Positions 1-6,046 of a stretch of DNA of 6,046 nt are shown here, piece by piece; position 1 is the stretch's first letter, and each line of letters begins with the position of its first letter. Location: the NCBI GenBank assembly GCA_044359885.1, contig JBIKLI010000274.1:1-6046 (forward strand), written 5' to 3'. The notes beneath the pieces were generated by a model. That model saw only the letters and a program-made list of their open reading frames with translations. It ran no database searches and was not told the DNA's origin. Position numbers and translations under genes: made by a program. The stretch comes from CAIOSQ01 sp044359885. GTDB taxonomy: Bacteria; Pseudomonadota; Alphaproteobacteria; CACIAM-22H2.

Positions 1-89
1 ATGTCGGAAAGATGCGGAACGGACGCGCGCCACGCTTAGTGGGGGCGGGTGCCAAAGTCCATAGCATCGGCATGGACCCGCAACTGCGA
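1..89. other. Flank upstream of the insertion sequence; no assignable gene
   Basis: These 89 bases lie outside the insertion sequence and before its target duplication, so they are the original upstream neighbourhood of hrcA. On the minus strand a frame is open from an ATG at 73 (or 67) to the window edge, beginning MPMLWTLAPAP. It has no clear Shine-Dalgarno and I do not recognise it. In many alphaproteobacteria rph (RNase PH) lies divergently upstream of hrcA, but this frame does not look like the start of RNase PH. One + strand frame is also open across the region without resembling a known protein. I assign no gene here. Confidence 0.4.
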
Positions 90-99
90 ACACCCGAGG
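90..99. repeat. Left target-site duplication of the ISAs1-family element
   Basis: ACACCCGAGG occurs here and again at 1372-1381, directly abutting the two ends of the inverted repeats. The match is 10/10, and the bases on either side differ, so the repeat is exactly 10 bp. Members of the ISAs1 family typically make 8-10 bp duplications, so this marks the left insertion boundary. Confidence 0.93.
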
Positions 100-121
100 C
101 ACGGCCCCGAGGTCGGGTTAA
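100..121 (+). repeat. Left terminal inverted repeat of the IS
   Basis: Aligned to the reverse complement of 1350-1371, 17 of 22 positions match, including the blocks CCGAG near the middle and GGTTAA/GGGTTAA at the inner end. Position 100 directly follows the left target duplication, which fixes the outer boundary. Confidence 0.88.
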
Positions 122-198
122 TTTTCTGAGAAAACCGTACCGGCTTCGGCATCCTTGTGATTCATAGGCGGTCACCCCCGATCGAGGAGTGACTTTCG

Positions 199-1353
199 AT
201 GGATCCAGAGGTCGACGCCGCGTTCCGCCCGTCTCGGCTTCGTGCGCTACTGGATCACTTTGGGGCGATCGAGGACCCGCGCGTACCAGAGAAAGTGCGC
301 TACCCGCTCGATGAAGTCCTGTTCATGGTCGTGGCTGCGACCATCGCCGACTGTGAGGACTACGACGAGATCGCGGCGTGGGGCGTGTCGCATATAGGAT
401 TTCTGCGGCGTTTCAGCGAGTTTCATTTCGGCACGCCATGCGCCGACTGGCTGCGGGCGGTGATGAACCGCATCGACCCGACACTGTTTCAGGCGTGCTT
501 CACCGACTGGGCCCTGTCGCTGCGCCCCGATGCCCCGGCGCTGATCGCCATCGATGGCAAGACCTCGCGGCGTAGCCACGATCGTAGCGGCGGGCACGGC
601 GCGCTGCACCTCGTCTCCGTCTGGGCCTCCAACGAGCGCCTGGTGCTGGCCCAGCAGGCGGTCGACGCCAAAAGCAATGAATGCGCCGTCATTCCCGAAC
701 TGCTCGATCGCATGTCCCTCGACGGCGCGCTTGTCACCATCGATGCCATCGCCTGCAACCCCAGCATCGCCACCGCCATCACCAAGCGGAACGCTGACTA
801 TCTGCTCGCCGTCAAAGCCAACCAGCCAACCCTCCATGACGAGATCGTCCGCTACTTCGACGACCCCTTGGCCGTCACTCAGGCGCATGTCGAGGTCGAC
901 AAAGGTCATGGCCGGATCGAGACCCGCCGCTGTGTCGTCAGCCAAGAGGTCGACTGGCTGGGCACCGACCGCCGCCATCCCGGCGAACCGCGCTTCCCCG
1001 GCTTGCGCGCCATCGCGATGGTCGAGTCGCACGTCGAGCAGGCCGGAAAGCTCAGCCTTACCAGGCGATACTACATCTCCTCTGCTGCCCTCGACGCCCC
1101 ACGCTGCGCCGGCGCCGTTCGCGGCCACTGGGGCATCGAGAACAGCCTCCACTGGGTCCTCGACACTGTCTTCGGCGAGGATCGCTCTCGCCTGCACACA
1201 GGCCACGGCGCAAACAACATGGCCGTCGTCCGCCACTTCGCCATCAACGCGATCCGCCTCGCTAAAGGGAAAAAGTCCATCAAGACCACCAGGAAGATCG
1301 CCGGCTGGAACCCCGAAGTCCTCGCCAACATCCTCATGCCCAAGAGCCGTTAA
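199..1353 (+). CDS. ISAs1-family DDE transposase, intact
   Basis: The product is a 384-aa cut-and-paste DDE transposase (ISAs1 family, related to the E. coli H-repeat proteins) acting on the ends of its own element. An N-terminal associated domain covers roughly residues 15-95 (FGAIEDPR, EVLFMVVAATIADCEDYDEI), followed by the RNase H-like catalytic domain. The probable catalytic residues are D119 in AIDGKTSRRS, D182 in TIDA and E314 in GHWGIENSLHWVLD. Other family hallmarks are KSNE (158-161), YLLAVKANQ (201-209), HGRIETR (237-243) and FGEDRSR (325-331). The ATG at 199 is supported by GAGGAG at 184-189, 9 nt upstream. The TAA stop lies inside the right inverted repeat, a compact arrangement. 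The motif after the second D reads ACN, where I remember GCQ as usual in the family. Length is normal and no frameshift is seen. Confidence 0.96.
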   Translation: MDPEVDAAFRPSRLRALLDHFGAIEDPRVPEKVRYPLDEVLFMVVAATIADCEDYDEIAAWGVSHIGFLRRFSEFHFGTPCADWLRAVMNRIDPTLFQACFTDWALSLRPDAPALIAIDGKTSRRSHDRSGGHGALHLVSVWASNERLVLAQQAVDAKSNECAVIPELLDRMSLDGALVTIDAIACNPSIATAITKRNADYLLAVKANQPTLHDEIVRYFDDPLAVTQAHVEVDKGHGRIETRRCVVSQEVDWLGTDRRHPGEPRFPGLRAIAMVESHVEQAGKLSLTRRYYISSAALDAPRCAGAVRGHWGIENSLHWVLDTVFGEDRSRLHTGHGANNMAVVRHFAINAIRLAKGKKSIKTTRKIAGWNPEVLANILMPKSR

Positions 1354-1371
1354 CCTGGACTCGGAGCCCTG
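1350..1371 (-). repeat. Right terminal inverted repeat of the IS
   Basis: The reverse complement begins CAGGGCTCCGAG and matches the left end at 17 of 22 positions. It overlaps the last codons of the transposase, whose TAA stop is at 1351-1353. The base after 1371 starts the second copy of the 10-bp target duplication. Confidence 0.88.
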
Positions 1372-1381
1372 ACACCCGAGG
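1372..1381. repeat. Right target-site duplication of the ISAs1-family element
   Basis: This is the second perfect copy of ACACCCGAGG, matching 90-99. Joining the flanks at one copy reconstructs the pre-insertion sequence, in which the duplicated site lay 8 bp before the TTGACG box of the hrcA promoter. Confidence 0.93.
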
Positions 1382-1388
1382 GGGGCTC

Positions 1389-1418
1389 GTTGACGCTCCG
1401 TCGGCGCGTCCCTAGATT
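1389..1418 (+). promoter_or_regulatory. Predicted hrcA-grpE promoter, RpoH/sigma70-like
   Basis: TTGACG at 1390-1395 and TAGATT at 1413-1418 are separated by exactly 17 bp, a good -35/-10 pair. Read as a heat-shock promoter, the same bases give GTTG-N18-CCTAGAT, close to alphaproteobacterial RpoH sites (CTTG ... CCTATAT type). The dnaK promoter candidate has the identical spacing. The expected transcription start is about 1424-1426, practically at the hrcA start codon. The promoter lies outside the IS and appears intact, though the IS has replaced whatever sequence lay upstream of -43 or so. This is a sequence-based prediction only. Confidence 0.6.
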
Positions 1419-1425
1419 GATGTCC

Positions 1426-2511
1426 ATGAGTATGGTCAAGACGGGCGGGTTGGTGCACCCGGATCGGCCAACGGCGACGATCGCCGCGCTCGACGAGCGC
1501 AGCCGCGAGGTCTTCCGCGAGATCGTCGAGGCCTATGTGGCGACCGGCGAACCCGTCGGATCGCGGACCCTGTCGCGCCGGCTGGGCACGTCGCTGTCGC
1601 CCGCGACGATCCGCAACGTGATGGCGGACCTGCAGGACCTGGGACTGCTCTATGCCCCGCACAGCTCGGCCGGCCGGCTGCCGACCGCGATCGGGCTGCG
1701 CCTGTTCGTCGACGGCCTGATGGAGATCGGGGCGCTGGGCGAGGAGGAACGCGCGGCGATCGACGCCCAATGCGCCGCCGCCGGCCGCTCGCTGCCCCAG
1801 GCGCTGCAGGAGGCATCGGCCGCGGTCGCGGGCCTGTCGCGCTGCGCCAGCCTTGTGATCGCGCCCAAGGGCGACGATGCGCTCAAGCATGTCGAATTCA
1901 TCAATCTCGGTCCAGGCCGCGCCCTGGTGGTCCTGGTCACCAACAGCGGATTGGTGGAGAACCGGCTGATCGAGGTGCCGGCAGGCCTGACCCCTTCGCA
2001 GCTGGTCCAGGCGAGCAATTTCCTGAGCGCGCGCCTTGCCGGGCGCACGCTGGGCGAGGCGCGCACCGACATCCTGCACGAGCTTGCCGAACATCGGGCG
2101 GTGCTCGACGAACTGGCGCGCAAGGTCGTGGAGGCGGGGCTTGCCACGTGGTCCGGCGACGCGCGCGGCGGTACGCTGATCGTGCGCGGTCAGGCCAGGT
2201 TGCTGGAGGACGTCAACGCGCTCGAGGATCTCGAGCGGATCCGCATGCTGTTCGAGGCGCTGGAGACGCGCGAAACGCTGGTGAAGCTGCTGGAGGCCGC
2301 GCAGGGTGCGGACGGGGTGCGCATCTTCATCGGCGCGGACAACGCGCTGTTCGACCTCGCCGGCTGCTCGATGGTCATCGCGCCCTATCGCAACGGCCGC
2401 TCGCAGATCGTCGGCGCAATCGGCGTGATCGGTCCGCAACGATTGAATTACGCGCGGGTCATCCCCATGGTCGACTACACTGCCCGGGTCATCGGCCGCC
2501 TGCTCGACTGA
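1426..2511 (+). CDS. hrcA: Heat-inducible transcription repressor HrcA
   Basis: HrcA is the dimeric repressor that binds CIRCE operators (classically of groESL) and is tuned by GroEL availability. With the start at 1426 the protein has 361 aa. An N-terminal winged-helix domain covers about residues 24-87, with EPVGSRTLS, SPATIRNVMADLQ and HSSAGRLPT. A central GAF-like region contains LVIAPK and HVEFINLG (about 143-161), and the conserved C-terminus includes GVIGPQRLNYARVIPMVDYT (333-352). In-frame alternatives are ATG at 1420 and 1432 and a TTG at 1390; the TTG is unlikely because it coincides with the predicted -35 box. No start has a Shine-Dalgarno. I chose 1426 because the predicted transcript begins there, which would make the mRNA leaderless; 1432 is almost as plausible. 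It precedes grpE by 35 nt and is probably co-transcribed with it. No CIRCE inverted repeat is seen upstream. Confidence 0.95.
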   Translation: MSMVKTGGLVHPDRPTATIAALDERSREVFREIVEAYVATGEPVGSRTLSRRLGTSLSPATIRNVMADLQDLGLLYAPHSSAGRLPTAIGLRLFVDGLMEIGALGEEERAAIDAQCAAAGRSLPQALQEASAAVAGLSRCASLVIAPKGDDALKHVEFINLGPGRALVVLVTNSGLVENRLIEVPAGLTPSQLVQASNFLSARLAGRTLGEARTDILHELAEHRAVLDELARKVVEAGLATWSGDARGGTLIVRGQARLLEDVNALEDLERIRMLFEALETRETLVKLLEAAQGADGVRIFIGADNALFDLAGCSMVIAPYRNGRSQIVGAIGVIGPQRLNYARVIPMVDYTARVIGRLLD

Positions 2512-2546
2512 TCCCGCATCCGGCCAATACAGGAGTTCGAACACGC

Positions 2547-3158
2547 ATGTCCCACGATCCCTCGACCGCCGGGGCCGCCCAGCCTGCCGGCGCGACGGCC
2601 GACGCGGCCCAGCCGATTCACGCCGATCCGGCGATCCGCATCTCCGAACTCGAGGCCCGGGTCGCCGCCGCCGAAAGCGAAGCGGCGGGCGCCAGGGATC
2701 AGGCGCTGCGTGCCCTCGCCGAAGCGGAGAACACCCGGCGTCGCGTCCAGCGCGAGGCCGAGGATCGCGAGAAATACGCGCTTTCGGGCTTCGCGCGCGA
2801 GCTGACCGCCGTCGTCGACAATCTGCGCCGGGCACTGGAGACGCTGCCTGCCGAGGCGCGCAGCTCGGACGCCCGGCTCGACCAGTTCGCACAAGGCGTC
2901 GAGCTGACCGAGCGAGAGTTCATGGCGATCCTGGATCGCAACGGGATCAAGCGGGTGCATCCGTACGGCCAGGCTTTCGACCACAATCTGCATCAGGCGA
3001 TCGCCCAGGCCGAAAGCGCCGACCATCCCCCGGGCACCGTCACCCAGGTCGTCCAGGCCGGATATACGCTGCATGGCCGGATCCTGCGCCCGGCCCTGGT
3101 CGTCGTTGCGAAAGCCGCTGCGGCGACACCGGGTGGAAGCGTCGATACGCGCGCGTGA
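2547..3158 (+). CDS. grpE: Nucleotide exchange factor GrpE (DnaK co-chaperone)
   Basis: GrpE is a cytoplasmic dimer that releases ADP from DnaK, resetting the Hsp70 cycle; it can also act as a thermosensor of that cycle. The protein has 203 aa. A low-complexity Ala/Pro-rich tail covers residues 1-28, and a long coiled-coil helix about 30-75 (ISELEARVAAAESEA, AEAENTRRRVQREAED). The helical bundle follows (FARELTAVVDNLRRALE, 82-98). The C-terminal beta domain that contacts DnaK covers about 134-190, with HPYGQAFDHNLHQAI and VVQAGYTLHGRILRPALVVVAK split across it. The ATG at 2547 is preceded by AGGAG at 2531-2535, 11 nt away; the same frame is open far upstream inside hrcA, but that part is a shadow. 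It probably shares the hrcA transcript. Its stop is 22 nt from the stop of a convergent gene. Confidence 0.97.
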   Translation: MSHDPSTAGAAQPAGATADAAQPIHADPAIRISELEARVAAAESEAAGARDQALRALAEAENTRRRVQREAEDREKYALSGFARELTAVVDNLRRALETLPAEARSSDARLDQFAQGVELTEREFMAILDRNGIKRVHPYGQAFDHNLHQAIAQAESADHPPGTVTQVVQAGYTLHGRILRPALVVVAKAAAATPGGSVDTRA

Positions 3159-3160
3159 CC

Positions 3161-3175
3161 CCGGCGCGTCGCCGG
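3161..3175. terminator. Hairpin between convergent grpE and unknown gene, possible bidirectional terminator
   Basis: CCGGCG (3161-3166) and CGCCGG (3170-3175) form a perfect 6-bp GC stem with a 3-nt loop (CGT). It occupies most of the 22-nt gap between the two convergent stop codons, so it could end transcription from both sides. There is no U-tract on either strand, so it does not meet the standard definition of an intrinsic terminator. In DNA this GC-rich, short stems also arise by chance. Confidence 0.35.
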
Positions 3176-3180
3176 CGGGT

Positions 3181-3699
3181 TCAGGCCTCGAGACGGCTGG
3201 ACCCGCTGCTGCGGCGTCCGGCCTGCCGATAGGCGCGGCTGACGTCCTCGGGTTCCTTCGGATCGCCCTTGGGTGGTGCCGACGGACCGAATATCCGCAG
3301 CAATTCACGCTGCGTGCGTGCATCGACGAGGTCGACGAACATGATCGTCGTGCCGTCGAAATAGCCGACGCGGTTCGCGAACCGCGGTTCGCCTTGCGCG
3401 GCGCGCGTACGCTCGTCGTTGTTCTGCGGCCCGGCGCGGCTGACGGCGTCGGCGCGTTCGCGTGCGGCCGCCGCCTCCTGCTTCTCGGCGAGGGTCCTGG
3501 CCGGAACGAAACGCTGGTCCTGGCGCTCGCGCTCCTCGTCGACCCGGCGGCGCGCCGCATCCGGAACGGCCGAGGCGCCGTCGGAGGTCCGCTTGGTCGG
3601 CCCGACGGCCGTGCGCACGGCTTCCGCCGCCCGCGGGGTGGCCGAAGCGCCCCCAAGGGCGCCCATCGGTATGAGGTCTGACAAGCGAGGTGCGTTCAT
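3181..3699 (-). CDS. Protein of unknown function between grpE and dnaK
   Basis: I do not recognise this 172-aa product. Its codons have strongly GC-rich third positions on this strand, as the neighbouring genes do, which supports it over the overlapping + strand frames. It is hydrophilic, with no signal peptide and no membrane segment. Residues about 1-48 are Ala/Gly/Thr-rich, and about 48-105 are highly charged and probably helical (RRRVDEERERQDQRF, AEKQEAAAARERADA). The only hydrophobic stretch is the likely folded core at about 107-137 (FANRVGYFDGTTIMFVDLVD, then TQRELLRIFG). The tail is basic and Ser-rich. The core pattern faintly recalls the C-terminus of FlaG-type proteins, but this is too weak for a name. 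The ATG at 3699 lacks a clear Shine-Dalgarno; an ATG at 3666 is an alternative. It converges on grpE, diverges from dnaK and has its own promoter candidate. Confidence 0.75.
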   Translation of the reverse strand: MNAPRLSDLIPMGALGGASATPRAAEAVRTAVGPTKRTSDGASAVPDAARRRVDEERERQDQRFVPARTLAEKQEAAAARERADAVSRAGPQNNDERTRAAQGEPRFANRVGYFDGTTIMFVDLVDARTQRELLRIFGPSAPPKGDPKEPEDVSRAYRQAGRRSSGSSRLEA

Positions 3700-3748
3700 G
3701 GTCGGTAATCGGCGGCTTTCTGTCGCGAACCTTCCAACTTCACGTAGA

Positions 3749-3779
3749 ATAATAAAGTTGTCTGTACGTCAGGAGTCAA
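3749..3779 (-). promoter_or_regulatory. Predicted promoter of the unknown minus-strand gene
   Basis: On the minus strand, TTGACT (3779-3774) is followed either by TTTATT (3756-3751) at 17 bp or by TATTAT (3754-3749) at 19 bp. The -35 matches the sigma70 consensus at 5 of 6 bases. The -10 region is unusually AT-rich for this genome. Transcription would start near 3742, giving a leader of about 43 nt before the ATG at 3699. Confidence 0.5.
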
Positions 3780-3883
3780 GCGATGCGTGCGCAAATCGTC
3801 GTCCGCATCCTGATCGTGGTTAAGAGAAGCTTGATCGGCCGCCGGAACCTCGATCATTCGGCCCATTCGCGCGAAGATGGCAG

Positions 3884-3913
3884 GTTGCGAGGGGCGCGCG
3901 GCGCTCCTATATA
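3884..3913 (+). promoter_or_regulatory. Predicted dnaK heat-shock promoter, RpoH-like
   Basis: TTGCGA at 3885-3890 and TATATA at 3908-3913 are 17 bp apart. In RpoH terms this is GTTG-N18-CCTATAT, with the CC before the -10 core that marks heat-shock promoters. The spacing is identical to that of the hrcA promoter candidate. Transcription would start near 3920, giving a leader of roughly 129 nt. This would let dnaK be induced independently of hrcA-grpE. Confidence 0.62.
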
Positions 3914-3969
3914 CGCTGCGAAACCCCCAACCAGGCTGTGGACGCCCGCATCGCGGACGCCGCACGGCC

Positions 3970-4013
3970 GATCCCCGGGGGTCAGCGCCGGGGTGCTTTT
4001 GCGAGGCCCCGGC
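3970..4013 (+). other. Inverted repeats in the dnaK mRNA leader
   Basis: GCCGGGG (3987-3993) pairs perfectly with CCCCGGC (4007-4013) around a 13-nt loop containing TTTT. Just upstream, 3970-3983 is a near-palindrome centred on CCCCGGGG. Both lie in the predicted dnaK leader. The ribosome-binding site (AAGGA at 4034-4038) is outside the stems, so direct RNA-thermometer masking is not evident. They could stabilise the message or be incidental in GC-rich DNA. Confidence 0.35.
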
Positions 4014-4048
4014 ATCCGACCCGCCGCTTATCGAAGGACGAGAGTCAC

Positions 4049-5971
<1,923 letters not shown>

Positions 5972-6000
5972 GCCCGTCAGGGCCGATGACCGCGGGCGGC

Positions 6001-6034
6001 GGGGCGGCGGCAAGCCGCCCCCCCCCCCCCCCCC
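6001..6034 (+). repeat. GC hairpin running into a 17-base C homopolymer
   Basis: GGGGCGGC (6001-6008) pairs with GCCGCCCC (6014-6021) around GGCAA, a perfect 8-bp stem 29 nt after the dnaK stop. The 3' arm runs straight into 17 consecutive C bases at 6018-6034. The stem resembles a terminator, but the tract is C and not T, so intrinsic termination is not expected. A C tract this long is prone to slippage and to sequencing or assembly error. A smaller stem, GCCC/GGGC (5972-5983), lies between dnaK and this structure. Confidence 0.7.
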
Positions 6035-6046
6035 TCGAGACACACG

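Larger units (their letters stand above)
100..1371 (+). mobile_element. Complete ISAs1-family insertion sequence, 1,272 bp
   Basis: The element is bounded by imperfect 22-bp inverted repeats (100-121 and 1350-1371) and by an exact 10-bp direct repeat outside them. It contains one intact transposase gene that fills almost all of its length. The length, the inverted-repeat size, the duplication size and ends that read CA-G-GGC/CACGGC inward all fit the ISAs1 family as known from IS classification. An uninterrupted transposase and a perfect target duplication suggest a fairly recent insertion that may still be mobile. It sits 8 bp upstream of the predicted -35 box of hrcA and is transcribed toward hrcA, so read-through into the chaperone operon is possible. 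I see no convincing promoter in the 77-nt stretch between the left repeat and the transposase start. Confidence 0.95.
3700..4048. other. 349-bp divergent intergenic region between the unknown gene and dnaK
   Basis: The region separates two divergent genes. It holds an AT-rich patch (about 3728-3760) with the minus-strand promoter candidate, then a dnaK promoter candidate at 3884-3913 and about 130 nt of dnaK leader with GC-rich inverted repeats. A + strand frame of 89 codons (3783-4052) begins 7 nt after AGGAG and ends in an ATGA overlap with dnaK. A minus-strand frame of similar size (3696-3965) ends in an ATGA overlap with the unknown gene. Neither has convincing codon use and both are crossed by the promoter candidates, so neither is called as a gene. 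No CIRCE repeat, tRNA or IS remnant is seen. Confidence 0.6.

Noticed and set aside
1377..1389. Small inverted repeat CGAG-GGGGG-CTCG before the hrcA promoter as a possible operator
   Set aside because: The stem is only 4 bp and does not resemble CIRCE or another known operator.
1390..1425. TTG at 1390 as the hrcA start, adding 12 residues
   Set aside because: The TTG is part of a well-spaced -35 box, has no Shine-Dalgarno, and the added residues resemble nothing conserved in HrcA.
247..2892. 881-codon open frame on the minus strand spanning the IS, hrcA and grpE
   Set aside because: It crosses an insertion boundary and lies opposite three well-recognised genes. Its Arg/Ala/Asp/Gly-rich composition is typical of antisense frames in GC-rich DNA, where stop codons are rare. 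It matches no family I know.
3073..3681. 202-codon + strand frame overlapping the end of grpE and the unknown gene
   Set aside because: It is antisense to a frame with much better third-position GC use, starts inside grpE without a ribosome-binding site, and resembles no known protein.
3696..3965. 89-codon minus-strand frame ending in an ATGA overlap with the unknown gene
   Set aside because: No start in it has a Shine-Dalgarno, it contains the predicted minus-strand promoter, and its composition does not look coding. The overlap is probably chance.
3938..4048. N-terminal extension of DnaK from an ATG at 3938
   Set aside because: DnaK begins MSKVIGIDLG across bacteria, and AAGGA sits correctly before 4049. 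The extra 37 residues are translated leader.

Overview
The window is a high-GC bacterial chromosome segment carrying a heat-shock chaperone locus: hrcA and grpE in tandem, then dnaK, all on the + strand. The HrcA, GrpE and DnaK sequences, the hrcA-grpE-dnaK order and the GC-rich third codon positions suggest an alphaproteobacterium, possibly of the Rhodospirillales/Acetobacteraceae type. That placement comes from recognising the proteins, not from a database search.

Bases 1-89 are a flank with no gene I can name. Bases 100-1371 are a complete 1,272-bp insertion sequence of the ISAs1 family. It has an intact DDE transposase, imperfect 22-bp terminal inverted repeats and a perfect 10-bp target-site duplication (ACACCCGAGG at 90-99 and 1372-1381). 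The element lies 8 bp upstream of the -35 box of the likely hrcA promoter, in the same orientation as hrcA.

hrcA (about 1426-2511) and grpE (2547-3158) are 35 nt apart and probably co-transcribed. A gene of unknown function (3181-3699, minus strand, 172 aa) converges on grpE and separates it from dnaK. The intergenic region 3700-4048 carries back-to-back promoter candidates, one for the unknown gene and one for dnaK. dnaK (4049-5971, 640 aa) is complete. After it come 75 nt with a GC-rich hairpin running into 17 consecutive C residues; dnaJ, the usual next gene, would lie beyond the window.

Functionally, HrcA is the heat-shock repressor, DnaK the Hsp70 chaperone and GrpE its nucleotide-exchange factor. 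The hrcA and dnaK promoter candidates share the geometry GTTG-N18-CCTA(G/T)AT, which resembles alphaproteobacterial RpoH promoters. I see no CIRCE operator in the window, so HrcA probably acts elsewhere, for example on groESL. The predicted hrcA transcription start falls on or beside the likely start codon and no Shine-Dalgarno is visible, so hrcA may be translated from a leaderless mRNA.

I found no convincing previously undescribed multi-gene system. The points most worth checking are the IS insertion next to the chaperone promoter, the possible leaderless hrcA, the unknown gene between grpE and dnaK, and the poly-C tract at the window's end.
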